Source: Certhia americana | Taxonomy: Eukaryota > Chordata > Aves > Passeriformes > Certhiidae | NCBI GenBank assembly: GCA_018697195.1 | Contig: CM031879.1 | Location: forward strand, 41,071,715-41,135,714 | Direction of reading: 5' to 3' | DNA: 64,000 nucleotides | Position numbers and translations under genes: made by a program | Notes under the pieces: generated by a model | What the model was told of the DNA's origin: nothing | The model's database searches: none | Seen by the model: the letters and a program-made list of their open reading frames with translations, nothing else | In this document: piece after piece, positions 38,801 to 52,000 of the stretch | Position numbering within the stretch: the stretch's first letter is position 1 | Layout: the number at the start of each line of letters is the position of its first letter

Positions 38801-40917
38801 GCTTGGGCCTGCACCATAGTGCCTGTGCAGTCTCTGGCTCCTGGAGCACCACAGACACCATTTTTTGTAAGAGATTACTCAGGAAAAAGTAATCATCATC
38901 TACTCACAAAATTCCTGCAGTCTAAAAAATATTTTTTTTTTAAATTTTTTTTTTTTGTCTTGCAAATGTAATGCAGTAATTAAAAGGATATGTAATTTGT
39001 TTATCCTCAGTTGTGAATACTGGGCTGAGTTGTGGGAAAGATCAGAAATCCGTCTCTCTGCCCATTTAACCTATGAAAATATTGGAGTAGTCTCAAATGG
39101 AAAGAAGGTTTCTCCTCCTTCATCCCATTGATATGATGAGGAAAACCCAGATCATTGTTAGTATTTCTGTTTTAGAACTCATCTAATTTATAACAAATTA
39201 AAATCTGCACATAGAGAACCAAGCTACAAGGATTCTTTAGGAAGGAACATATTTTAATTTTTTTTGTCTTGCCTAAAAGCATGGTTTTTGACCTCTGTTT
39301 CTCCAATCTACATCAGATTTCAGAATGGAAAATGTTAGCCCCTTCCATGCATGTGGATGAGCTCCTTGAGGATACCACATATTGATTCTGCAAAAGACAT
39401 TAGTGCAAGAAAGAAAAAACCTGTTCTCTTTTTGCTCATTGTTCTTCATTCTTCTGAGAAGAGATGCACACAAGGTCTGCTTCTATCTGGTTTTAGTTGA
39501 CAACCCAGTAGCAGAAATGTGGGTTGATGACAGTGTACTGGGTTACTTGGATCACTGATATAGATTGAAAGATGCTTCATATTTTCTCAAGTTTAAATAC
39601 TTTGTGGCAATCAGTCCTTGTTTTCTCTGGTGCCAGTAACCCATTGTTTCTTCACTTTTGGGAGGAAAATCAAAAGGGTTAGGGAATTGTTTAGAGCAGA
39701 TGGAGCTGGGCCAATGAGCAAAGTAAGAAAATCAAGATATGTACTGAAAAGTCTGCCTAGCACCATAGCCTACCGTACATGAATTAGTTACCTGGCAGAT
39801 ATATTTGTTTTTCTTTTTGAAAGAATTTCTTAGAACATTTATTAATGCCACAGAATACATTCAATCTACTCCATTAACAGGGCTGAAAGACCAATAGTGA
39901 ACAATTTATTTTTATTCCTTTTCCATGGTGGAAAAGTTCAGTCACACTCCCTTAACAATTTGAGAAGCTGGATTAAATACAGGATCTGACATTATTCACC
40001 AAATTATGGTGATAAAAGAGACAGCCTGATCAAAGGAGTAAGGAAAATGAATATCAGGTAATGAAAAACCCATTGTAGGGGATAAACTGGAAAGATTTGT
40101 AACTATGAAGAAATTCTATTTGTTTTCTTCAAATTCTGCTTATTCAGAACTTCTGTCTATTGTTAATTCAGACTGCTAGACATTTCATTTTGTTTTGCAT
40201 TTCTTTGGAGATTTAAAACATACAAAAGACCACAAAATTTTCTAGGTTGCTTTCAAAAGCCTCAATTAATCCTCTTGCAATTCTTGGAGTATATGACAAG
40301 TAAAAATATTTGTGTACACTTGTCTTATATTCTGACAATAAAAAAATTACATGATTAATGATAATCGATGACATTTAGAAGTTCTGATCCACTAACCACC
40401 AAATCCTTAGCTAGCTAGTAACCATTGAGATATATGAGTCAAGAAAGCCTCATATTTCACTTTATAGAATAAAACTGCCACAGAAGACAATCTCTGGGCT
40501 ATTTATAGAACAGATTTTCACAGTAAGATTTAAATTAGTCACTGTTTTTCTGTGAGAGTCGTCAGGAGAAGCTGAGAGAAAGTACTCTGCACCAGTAGTG
40601 AGCTTCTGGGGAGAAAACCAGGAAATTTGAAGGGTTGTGAAGTGCAGACACAGGTGCCAGGCAAGGCAGTGTCCTGGCATTGCAGCTGATGGCCCAGGTA
40701 GATCCCCTGGAACCTGTAGATCACATCTAGTGACATTATCTGAGAGACAGCAGACCAACTAAAAGGCAGGCAAAGTGCAAGAAGGCTGTCATAACCTGCT
40801 TTAAATTACACTTCTCCACTGCATTGGTAGTGACTATTTTGCTGAGGGAGCTGCTTTCAGCCCAAAGCCAGGTTTAACCTCTATCAGAGGGATCTGCTGA
40901 AAAGAATACCCAGAAGA
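35870..40917. other. AT-rich non-coding stretch, no gene seen
   Basis: Contains a T23 run (37076-37098), shorter T runs near 38196-38216 and 38931-38956, and a GC-richer but unrecognised part at about 38630-38870. No supported gene or repeat family. Frames are under 100 codons without domains. Confidence 0.6.
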
Positions 40918-41345
40918 ACTTGGTGAAGGGTCTACAGAGCAAGTTGTATGAAGAGCAGCTGAGGGAGCTGGGGTTATTTCACCTGGAGAAAAGGAGGCTG
41001 AAGGGGGACCTAATCACACTCTTCAACTTCCTGAAAGGGGATTATAGACAGAGGGGTCAGGCTCCACTCCCATGTACCAAGTGATAGGATAAAGGGAAAC
41101 AACCTCAACAGGCTCCGGGGTAGGTTTAGATATATATATTAATAAAAATTCTTCATCAAAAAAGGTAGTGAAGTATTGGAACAGGCTGCCCAGAGAAGTG
41201 GTGGAGTCACCATTCCTGGAAGTATTTAGAATATGTGCACATTTGATATATAAGGACATGGTTTAGTAGTGGGCTTGGCAGTACTTGCTTAGGGGCTGGG
41301 CTTGATGACCTTAAGGGTCTTTCCAATGTAAAAAAATTCTAAGAG
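40918..41345 (+). mobile_element. CR1 LINE 3'-end fragment
   Basis: The sequence follows the CR1 ORF2-end/3'-UTR consensus in order: GAGCAGCTGAGGGAGCTGGG, then GAGAAAAGGAGGCTGA, a CAAGTGATAGGATAAAGGGAAA block, GGAACAGGCTGCCCAGAGAAG, the GTGGTGGAGTCACC block, and GGGCTTGATGACCTTAAGGG near the end. It ends in ATTCTAAG, a decayed form of the CR1 terminal ATTCTATG repeat. It is 5'-truncated, as most CR1 copies are, and lacks an intact reverse transcriptase. Antisense open frames in it (41023-41259) are incidental. Divergence is moderate, suggesting a younger copy than that at 29491. Confidence 0.95.
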
Positions 41346-43893
41346 ACTTTGAATATGCACTTCCAATTTCTACTTTTGCTCCTGTAGCTTTTGAAGGCTT
41401 GGGGTTTTTCCTGAGTTTGCAGTGGTCACCAGTGTGTGCAGCTGTCTGCACAGGCAGGTTTAGTTCTGTGCAGCTGCAAGTGCTTTTCCCTGGAAGACCA
41501 TCAGTGGCCAGGGACTCCTGCCAGCACTGTGCTAGCATTACAACTGGATCAACCCTTTCTTTCTAGTGTAGGGGTGGAAAACGCAACACAAAAACCTGGT
41601 GATGTACCTGTAGTTTGCTCTAGACAAATGAGGAAACTAAAGACAGCACATAACCCTGAGTGGCAGACCTTGATATGTGCAGCAGAAGCTGAATTGCTTA
41701 TAACAAGTGAATTTTCAAAGAACTTAATTGTGTGTGACAACGGCAAGGGGAAGGACAGACAAGCTTGCTCATCTGTGTCCAAAATCATGGCAAGGCATAT
41801 ATGGGCTGCTGAAAACTCAGCTAGCTGAGACTGTTGAAAGAGCGTATCAGTGTTATTTCTGGTGTTCTCAGACCAGAAGCTGATGCAAACTGACAAGCAC
41901 TGAGTTTGCCTGTAAGGGTTCATATCTCCAGTGATTTTAGTCAGGTTAAACGAGCTCTTCTTCCTATATTTGCATCACTGTCTTCTGTTTTACTTAGAGA
42001 GCAATGGGACACAAATTAAAGAGGTGGGTTTATTAACGATACTTACCACTAATGCTTCTGTAGGAAAATTATACTAGCAGAATATGAAAAGAGATGTGTT
42101 GTTCTCAGAATATCAGATGATGAAGCTATTAATTGGCCTCTTGATGAAGGCAGCTAATGTGTTTATAATTATGGGAACCAGAACTGATGCCTCTGGCAGT
42201 AACATTGCAGTGTAGGTATGCTGTACAGTGGTCCCCACAGCCCTGACCTGGCACACACCCCAGCCAGTACTGTGAAGGTAAAATCAGAGTGTGTGCTATC
42301 CACTGGCACACACACTGTTTTCCTCTGGAAAAAAAAAAAAAAAGGCAGAGGATGGAGGAAAGAAAACAGTAGTGCTATCTGAACTGAAAAGATATCTGGA
42401 CTGTGGGGGAAAGTACAGCAAAGCATACCTACTCCATGTTGGAGCCAGAGCTGGAGGTTACCAGTCCATAAGGTGTGATGTACATCTCAGTCACTTCAGC
42501 AGAAAAACAGGGAAGGCAGTAAGCTGGAATGATTGCAATAAGAAAACTGAACTAGACATGCTGAGAAACCTCATTCATCAATCAATAGAAGTGATGAAGA
42601 CAAAAGTAAATGAATATATTCATTTTTCTGGGAACAGCTGCTTCTTCCACTGTATTATCAGACCTTCCACTCAAATACTTTATATCAGTGACCAAGAACT
42701 CTAAATAATAAATCCTATCTTTAACCAGGTAAAACAATTTTAAGAAATCATTCGCTGTTCTGTGGATCTGGAGTTCACCACATCATTTAATACCTCTGAA
42801 GATAAAAAAGGTAGGGAGTGCATATAGGTGGATATAGATCAGATGAAGAAATTGCTCTCAGAGGAAGACTTATGGGGCTGGCCTACTACTACTAAAGCTG
42901 TTTCTAAAGGGGGCTTTAGTGTAGCACTGTATATTTCATTACTGTAGTAATGTCCTGTCTATGGTCCACATTTGTGTGTTGTTTCTTTATGGTTCATAGA
43001 GAAGTACACACTATTTCACAGTTACCATTCTCAATTCAGTCAGTGCTGCTTCCAGGGAAGACATTTTTGTGGCTGAAACAGTGGCTGCTCAGAGCCTGTA
43101 GATCAGGTAGCTCAAAATGGAATCAAGAATAAGCCATTAAAATATAAGACTGAAATCTGCATTTATCTCAGAAAAAATGGTGAGACCTGCCTAAAACTCC
43201 TGTACAGAACTTGGCAGATTAAAAAGCGTTTAGCTGTCAAGCAGGTACAAAATTCAGCTTCATGAGATTGAGGGGAAATTTTAATTTGTTTTCTTCTCTC
43301 TTTTCACTTTTATAGGAAATTATATGCAAAGAAAGGTTGAATTCAGCTCCTTACATAGGGAGATGCTGTATTTTGAACTGTGTTGCCTAAAAAAGTAATG
43401 AGCACAGATGAGAAAACCAAATTCAAAGACATCTCTCAGCCTCATATGACAGTAAGTTTCAAGCTTTGTTGACCATTATCAAACTCAGCCTTTTTAGTTA
43501 TCACAGATTTTATTTGCTGGCTGAATTTCACAGAACTTAGCATTGGAAATTTTTATGTGGAAAAGCAGACATCTTAACCAGACAGGTTAAGATGTAATTA
43601 CATACTTGCACAAGCTTATTAGGGTTTGGCATGTACAAACAAATACACACAGATTTCACAGTACAGTGGCTAGAACAGCCTTCTCAAACTTCTGTCCTAC
43701 TACTTTTGACTGTTGTGGAAAATTAGAGAAAACAGCAAAGACACCCTAAAGTGAGATGGGGAAATTGAAATGTTTGCTTAACCACTAAGTGACCAATCTT
43801 GTTTCCCTAGCAGACACCCCTGTTTTCCAAACTAAGACAAACCCTATTAAAGGCAATGAGGCCACAGCAGTCTAATTCATCACATTAACAAAA
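41346..43893. other. Non-coding stretch, nothing recognised
   Basis: Two longer plus frames occur: 41436-41828 (130 codons) and 42291-42704 (137 codons, through an A15 run at 42329-42343). The first is overlapped by a 124-codon minus frame. Neither shows a domain or a splice context, and they are treated as chance. Confidence 0.5.
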
Positions 43894-44100
43894 ATGGTCA
43901 CAATGCAAAGGAATAGTAAAACTCCAGTTCATCTCCCCCTCTTAGAGGAGAAAAATGGTTCCAGTCATGCAACAAAGTGTTCATGGTTTGCTTTGACTGC
44001 CATTTTTTCTCTAACTGTTGGATGTTTCTTATGTCATTACCTGACATCAAATAGTTTTGGGGATTCAACTTCAGATCCTATCCGGGCAGACTTCAGATAG
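43894..44100 (+). other. Small ORF with one predicted membrane segment (unsupported)
   Basis: A 68-codon frame starts in good initiation context (A at -3, G at +4). It has a charged/polar N-terminal part (residues 1-30, with a dileucine followed by Glu-Glu-Lys and an NGS sequon at 21-23), a hydrophobic segment from about Trp31 to Leu50 and a polar C-terminus. This is the layout of the first exon of a type II membrane protein, but there is a stop codon rather than a splice donor at the end, and I recognise no family. The most probable explanation is chance; it is listed because of the topology. Confidence 0.15.
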
Positions 44101-44545
44101 AATTGTCCCAGGCTCCAGTTCGTCTCAAATCTAAAGTAAATTTTTTACCATTCATTCCCCAAATTGAAATAATTTTTATAAGTATTGTTTTTTGTGATTC
44201 ACTTATTTGTCACCATTGAATTTTTTCTATTTGAAATTAAATGGTTATTTATTCTCATTGCTGTGTAATTCTATGTGTATGTTGAGACTTCATCTAAATA
44301 TGTTAGTCCAATAATACATTGATGATCATGACATTTAAAATTTACTCTTCCCTTGTCTTATAACAAGTCTTTAGTGTGTACTCAGAAGAGTAGATATATA
44401 GTTCATATATTAGAATTAAAAAATCCTTTATATTTAATGTGAATTATTGTTGAACAAAGATAGAAAGTCACATATGAGGTAAAATTAGGTAAGTAAATAC
44501 CAATAGAAAACCTTATCAGAAAAGTTATTCATTAAAAGTCAGAAA
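44101..44545. other. AT-rich non-coding stretch
   Basis: Nothing recognised; very AT-rich. Confidence 0.6.
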
Positions 44546-44599
44546 AAATTAACATAATCTATTTAATTAAAATTTAAAAATTAAAAATTATGTTAATTT
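44546..44599. repeat. AT-rich inverted repeat, 13-bp perfect arms
   Basis: The arm AAATTAACATAAT at 44546-44558 is the exact reverse complement of 44587-44599, with a 28-bp AT-only spacer apart from one C. It can form a stem-loop or cruciform. In DNA this AT-rich some such pairs are expected by chance. Confidence 0.8.
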
Positions 44600-45979
44600 A
44601 AAATTAGCATAAGCGGTTTTCCCTTATTACAGAAACACATGTACTTCATTACAGGAATGAAATAAGATGTCCATTCCTGGGGATTTCACACTAATTTCCA
44701 TGGACGTGATCAATTGAAACAAGGTATTATGCAGTTCCAAAAATAGGTTCAGGTTTTTATAAGCCCTTAGCAATATTATCTAAAAACAAAACAAAATATT
44801 AAAACTATTAATAAGTGTAAATTCTTTTTTTAATCTACTGCAAACAAGGGAAATAAACTTTTTAAATGGAAAGGGAAAAATATTAAAATTAATGCATAAC
44901 ATGCTAAAACCCCCAAATAATACAGGAACTCCTCTTGTAATAAAGGCGTCTTACAGTAGGTGTTGTTGGTATTAGTAAGTACTTTTTTCACATGGATGTA
45001 AGAGCTGATATTATTATTTTAAGCACTCCTTAAAATTGCTTCCTTATTCAATTTTATTTTTTGTTTAGGCAAATAAATAACATTAGGAGACAATAATCTA
45101 CTAGCAGCTTCTGTAGCCACAGGATATCATGGGTTTCTTCAAATCATCCAAGGTCTCCTGCACCTCTTCTGACCACTCTTGGCTCTCCACATGTCTGGAA
45201 TGATAATCGCATCTCAGGTGTGACATTTCTCTGTCCCTGGGGAATCCTTTACTGAATTCTCTTAAAATGTTATCCTTTAAGTCTGCAGTGTTACTCTGTC
45301 CACATGTCTTTTTCTTCTGTTGTCCTCTTTCATATGACCTGGTTTTCCTAATCTTGGTACCTCCTTATGTTTACCTCACTTACCATCTGTTTTCTTTTTC
45401 ACGTTCAGGATATACTGAGCATTCTGCAGTGCTGCTGTGTCCACTTAGATTCAGGTTCTAAGCATGGGATTCCCATTGTCCCAGCTGCTTGACTCAAGTC
45501 TCTCCAAGAGGTAAAATTTCAGGTATGGACACCTTCTTGGACTAATGCCTCCTGATTTAAAGGTCCAAGAGTCCCCATAGGCTGTGTGAACCAAGCATCA
45601 GACACCTAAAGCAAACATGAACCACAAAAGTTATGGAAACATTTAATTTTCTTTCTTTGACCTTTTCCTTGTGTGCCAGTGGCACGGTCAGTTGGAGGTA
45701 CAGTATATTCACAGTGGTGAACACAAGCTGTTCATTATTATGAAAGGATTGAAACTCTGCCTGAATAGAAGCCTGTATCCAGCACACTTCTGTCAAGGAT
45801 TGTCAGATCAGTTCAGAATACCGTCCTTCCTCCTGGTATGTGATCTGGACACTCAGGGAAACAAGTTTGTCTCAGTAATGAGGAGTAATTTAAGACTTAC
45901 CAGAGAGAGAGGTCTCATTTAAGATCTATTTGGAGATGGTGAGTAAGACATAAATGTTTTGCAGATCATTTACTGGCCT
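44600..45979. other. Non-coding stretch, nothing recognised
   Basis: Frames of 64-83 codons lack domains. No mobile element recognised. Confidence 0.55.
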
Positions 45980-46013
45980 TTCACAGGGCCACGAACTTCA
46001 CAGGGCCATGAAC
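45980..46013. repeat. 17-bp tandem duplication, two copies
   Basis: The units TTCACAGGGCCACGAAC (45980-45996) and its neighbour (45997-46013) differ only by C to T in a CpG, the change expected from methylcytosine decay after duplication. Confidence 0.9.
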
Positions 46014-49000
46014 ATCACCCTGAAGTGATGGTTTGGCAATGCATTGTTTGACTTTAGAACTCCTTGCACCAGATCAAAAAATCTGAGTTGAAATATTGAA
46101 CTGTCATCTTACTGTGGCAGTTCAAATGCAATAAAAAATGCTAATGTTCTGTCAGGCTTCCTGTGAGATCAGGCACATCTGTCCCTAACATCCTAATCTG
46201 AGCATTTTATGTATAAAGAATTTCTTTAAAACTTGAAAGTCACGATAATTTAATGTGCCATCACTCTGCAGAACCTTCATCTATACCTTTTTAAACTGAT
46301 CTGTTGAAGTTTTCCTGCAGATAATGAAAACTCAGATTTAAACCCAAACTTTGTCATGGTTAATTCACAGCTGAATTCTACATTAAAACCTTCCTCTTGT
46401 CTGCAGCAGTTGTATCCATTTCTTTCATGGTACTATTTGCAAAATAGAGTAGAATAAAGTATTCTGAAATGGACCAAGTTATTTTATTGACCTAAGTGGA
46501 ATTGCAAAACCCTCTAAAAGTGACAAAGAAGAATTTGTGAAAATGTCAAACCTTGATAACACTCTACCTTTTATATTTCATATCATCAACTTCATGGATA
46601 TGACTTATGCAGGTAAGTTTTCCCAAGGAAATAATTAACACCTTTTGCTCAAAGGTTTTTTTTTTTTTAAAGGCAATCACCCCATTTGTCCTCAAATAGC
46701 ACAGAGGTTTCTCATTATCTACTCGCTTATTTTTCTTGTTTTCTGAAACCTCAAGGCATGTATAGAAATTTGGCGAGGTGTAGGAGAGAAGAAATGTTTG
46801 TGTGCTAGTATTTTCTTCAATAGAGTGTGTGGCTTTCAAATTTCAGCATATAGTTAATGCAAAAGGACAGAAGTTAAAAAGTATATCAGATCCTTGATCA
46901 GCATCCCATCAAAATCAGTCAAAAGCTTCCTCGAGTCTCTGATCTGCTTTCATATCAACTCCCATTAATATTAAAAATTAAACTAAATAGCTATTCTGAG
47001 GATTACTCAAGAGCAAATCATGATATCTTATATTAGAAATCAAGCCCAGTAAGCAGAGGAGAACTCAGCTAAACAATAACTTTACGGCTTAATTTTTATT
47101 TTATAAATGCTGGCGTTTGATATCTATGTTTGCAGAAGTACCCTTTCTACATTCAGGACTGGTCATAGAGGTGTTTAACTCATTAGGTTGTCACAGATTA
47201 AAATGAAGTTGCCTTCTTCCAGAGCATACTGCATATTTGTTTTCATTTGATGACTGTCCACTATTCCATTTGGTATGACTGACTGGCATTTCATCAGGAA
47301 AGATTAAAGACTTCACTGGATTTATTAGAGACAGGCTTGCATTTCATAGCCAGAACCATGGATTGTTGCACAAACACTGGCATGATTCATGGTTACTGAA
47401 ATGTAATTTATACAGATCTTTCATCTACTCTTACTCAGCAGCACCACTCATGTTCAAGAAATTGTCATCACATGAATGTTGAGGAGTGAAGATTTTCCAA
47501 AACTGCTGCTCAAGTATGCAACTCATGATCAAAGAGCAAAGCTGAGGGAAAAATATCATGGCAAAAGAAGAAAAAATTTCCTCAAATCAAAAATGTAAAC
47601 CATGAATTTCAGGTCAAAGTAAAATAACTGTTTCAGTAATTTCAATTTTGTGTTTTGATTCAAACTTTCAACTCTCAGTACAAATTTAGTTATAATTCTT
47701 TAAAATGTTATTTCTTATGAAAAAAGTGAACTCTCAGTTTTGAGAGATCACTGTATACTACTCTGAACTTTCCTCAAATCATTTTCTTAGTATTTAGATC
47801 TGACAAAAAATGGTCCTTTTCTTAAAAAATCTTTTGGTTGTTTTTTGAAGAAAGCTTTTTTTTTCCTGTGGGCAAAAATTCTTCACATGTAGGAACACCA
47901 GGTCCTGGGGTAAAGACCAGCCCATGCATTATGAATGTAAATGATAAGCAAGTGAATTTCAAGCACCTTCTGTTTTAAACCTCAGGTCTTTTAGGACAGA
48001 GCAACGGAAGAGTAGTGATAGAGAGAGGAGCTATCTAGAAAACTGTTGGCATACTTCTATTACACAAATACACATGGAACAAAGCTCATTTTCCCCCCCT
48101 ACTCCTCCCTCTTCTGTAGTTTCTTCATCACTGTAATATAAGTCATGACACTAAATGTCTTGTCATTCTTGACTGAGAGACCCTTTGGCATTACTCTTCT
48201 GTTATCTTCCCACTGTAATTCTGAGGCTGGAAAGATGGATAGCCATTAGTGATGGATGACTTGATGATTCATGATTTTCACTGTTGACATTAAAGAGGAT
48301 CACTCTAGGTGGATTTACCATTGATCAGCTTTTACACATAGGCTTGGAGCTGAAGCAATATGGAATCTATAACTGGCATTGCAGGAGAGTTGTTAATTGC
48401 ATTTCACACCAATTCCTGGTCTGGAGAAGTTCCAGCACTTTTTCTTATTGGGCTTGACCAAATGTGGGTACATGCAAATACAGGTGATCTGCTATCTCAA
48501 AATTTGCTCATTGTAAGTCAAAGTGGTATGATCTATAAGTTCACAGAGACTGAAGTTTATGACGCAAATGTCCACTGAACCCTAAACCAGTAATATAAGG
48601 AAATGCCATAGGAATTTCTTTTCTTCCCCAATAATGATGAATCATGTTAAATTTAGTTGTCATGATTACAAAAGACTTTCAGTATTGCACTAAATCAATA
48701 TGCACTTTTTGTCACCAAATCTCAAAATACAGACAAATGACATTTGATACTGATTAATTGCTATTTTGATAACCATGAAATGACTTGTTGATAGAAACAA
48801 AAAATATCACATCTGCCAGTGAAACCAAGAGTAACAGGACATATCTAATTTTCCAGTGTTGAACTTTAAGCCAAGAAATTATCCATCTCTCTGAAACAGT
48901 TTACTGTACACATGACAGAAGTAATGCCTCTCCCATTTTAACTGGAGTCTCAAAAACTTGGGAGTTTTAATGTATTTATAGAATTAATTGACAGGAGATG

Positions 49001-52000
49001 AACTGCTACCATTAACAGCATGACTGACTGACTGTCTGACAAAAATCATTCTCATTCTTCCTTTTCAATCTAAATCTTATTCTTTTCTTTTGAGTGGAGC
49101 TGAATTCACCCTGTTTGACCGAATATTCAATAAGTGACAGAAATTAAGCTGCATATTATCTTTAGGGCTTATATTAATGCAATTAAAGAATTCTATCAGT
49201 TCTAGGCTTTCATAGAAAAAAGCCCTAAATACCAGAAAAAGGAATCTAAAAACATTAAGTTGTTCTGAATATGACATTTACCAACTTTAGTGTACTTGTA
49301 ATTACATGTTTTATGCATGTCTGAAATATATAAAACGCTTTTAATGAGTACTTCTAGAAAAAGTACCTGACATAACCAACTTATAGATGAGAATGTACCT
49401 TGTAAAAGTAACTTTTTCTTTCAGATGGCAAAAATAACTTTTTTAGTACTCTTCTAATGAAAAGTAACATTAAAAAGACGATTATGAACAGTCATACACC
49501 TTGACTTAAAAATGAAAACAAATCATTCTGTTGTCAATTATTATCTAAAAATTAGCATCTCAACATCCAAAAACCAACACATAAGTTGTCTACACTAAAT
49601 CTCTAGACTTTCCTCAGCACACATTGGATGTCACAAAACTAATGAAAATGTTAATACGATTTAGAGCTGCTGTACTTTCTGACTGCTATTGGTCATTTAT
49701 GATCTCACTGCACTTCTGCAGTTAATGAAATGCTTGGTTTTGAGTGAGACTTTATGTTGTCTACTCCATTTCATTCACCCTCTTTTCCAGTGTGTGTTAA
49801 CTGCTTGTGATATTCTTGATATTTTTGTTTGGGGATTTCTTCCCTCTATATCTTTGGATATAGTCGAAGCAGTTTAAGGTATTCCTCTTTTTATGCCAGA
49901 AATAGAGACTTATTCATAATGGATAAAGCTGTCACCTCAGTACCTGTTTAATGCATACCACAGAGTTGCAGGGTCCTCCTTGGAACTGTAAATACTGTAG
50001 TTAAAACAGTCAAGTCTGCTTTTGTGTTGCCTTTAATCTACTTTACTCTAGTTCCTTCCAAAATGGACAATATAAATAAATTGAGGAAGATGCAGCAGAC
50101 TTGAGGGTAGTACAAGAGCCTCAAGCTCAGAATGAGAACTGAAGCACCCCTGGGTCCATTTCAACTCCTTAAGGTGTATTTCAGTCTTCCTCAAAATAGC
50201 TGCAGGGCTAGACACATTTATGTAAAATTTGCAATTTTGAAGTATGGTTATAAAATGTTTACAGACTTTTCAGATCCCATTCTCATGAAAATATCCACAA
50301 TACAGGCAATGTCAGCTCTACTTCTGCATAGCACAGCTCAGCAGAAAAGCAGATTTTGATACAGTATTCTTGGTGAACAGTGATTACTCTGACTGTTTTC
50401 CATAGACCCTGCTCTACAGAAGTACTTTCCATTGGCCAGAGGCAGCTTAGAGCAGATTTGATCCCTTATTCTCCTTTTAACTTCTGTCAGGGTAGATACC
50501 ATCATTTCACCCTAGAGTTGCTGCAGCTCACTCCTGACCTTTCTACACAAGTGGCACAAATCTAATAGCAAAATTATGTTCCCTAATCCTGAAAGTGAGT
50601 GGTGGAACATAGCTCAGTTCAGGCTGGTTAGACTTCTTCCAGCAAATAGATTGGCTTCCTCCATACCCTTTGGTGGCCCCCACATTATCTCTCTTATCAT
50701 GCCCCTAAACTGGGAATATGATATTTGACTCAAGTCAGGTAACCTGCAAATATTTAAATGCTGAAGTTCATCATAAAGTAATGCTTGAGCCTGAGCTCAG
50801 AGAGTTTCTTTGTGAAGATACAGCCAGGAATTGCAGAAGCACCAAATTCAATTTGCTAGCAAAAAGAGAAATCAGAGCCACAGAATCCCCCTTGCAAACA
50901 CCCATGAAACCTTACTCATGACAAAAATGATTAGCCACTGCAGTGATTGCTTTTTGAGAATCATTGTTTTAGAATTCAGGAGGAACTGCAGGGTTTCTGT
51001 TACTGACACATTAAATAAAGCAGAAATACATAAAAACAAAGAATCCCTCATTCTAATGGTACACAGATATCAAAGAAACTGCACATGAAATAATTCCAGT
51101 TAGCACATTAAAGTGAGAGAGATAGCAAAGACCTACAAATATTTACTCATTTAATAATCTAAATATCATCAACATTGGTAAAATTGGTTGATTTAAAAGA
51201 CAGCTTTCACTGAAGAAAATTACTTCTTAAAATTTTTGTCATATCTGTTTCTAATATAAAAAGCCTAATTCTTTTTTATAAAGAAAATGCTCTGAGTGTG
51301 TAGGTATCTGATGAATAAGGTCCATACTAGTGGGGCTTCTAGTACAACATTATTTTGGTGATGCCAAATATATCAACCATTCCATTAGAACACATTAGAA
51401 CTTTCACTATCCGTACTAATGTTTGTAAATACATGCTGTTTGTAATTGGTCATCAGTTGCTAATTAAGGGGTAGGAAAGCCAAGATGTTTGTTTTGACTG
51501 TCACTATAGTAAGTCATATATTTTTATTCTGGGTGAATATTTAGTAATAAAGTTACTTCTTATTGTTTACTCAAACTCTGTTTCATCCTGCAGCATGGGG
51601 AACATTTTGGTTCTGAACTCATAGCTCTAAACACAAAACTAACGTTAGCTATGATAGTTCAAATTTGTTTTACAAGGAGAAGGACAATGGATTTTCAAGG
51701 CACCTCTTCATCCAGCCATAAGGCAATAAGATCTTACATGAAGTCTTACAGGACTCTCTTCACTAAAGTAGATTTATGGATAATGCATAAATATGTAATA
51801 GACTTTCCAGTGCAGAGGATTAATGATCTTTATGGCTGTGTAATTTCTACTCTAGGTCGCAATAAAATTGCCTTGACATTTACTTTCAGGTTGTGAGAAG
51901 AAGAAAAGTACTTGTCTGTCATTCTCCTGCCATTCTGAATATCACAGCCTTCAAGACCTTCATGAAGACAACTCAATTTTCCCTATTAGCTAAATTTACT

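Noticed and set aside
39676..39684. GGGTTAGGG, telomere-like motif
   Set aside because: A single one-and-a-half unit; no array, so not an interstitial telomeric repeat.
41436..41923. Overlapping 130-codon plus and 124-codon minus frames downstream of the CR1 copy
   Set aside because: Long frames on both strands of the same sequence point to chance; neither resembles the CR1 proteins or any known family.
42291..42704. Plus-strand 137-codon frame
   Set aside because: Opened partly by an A15 run giving a Lys stretch; no domain.
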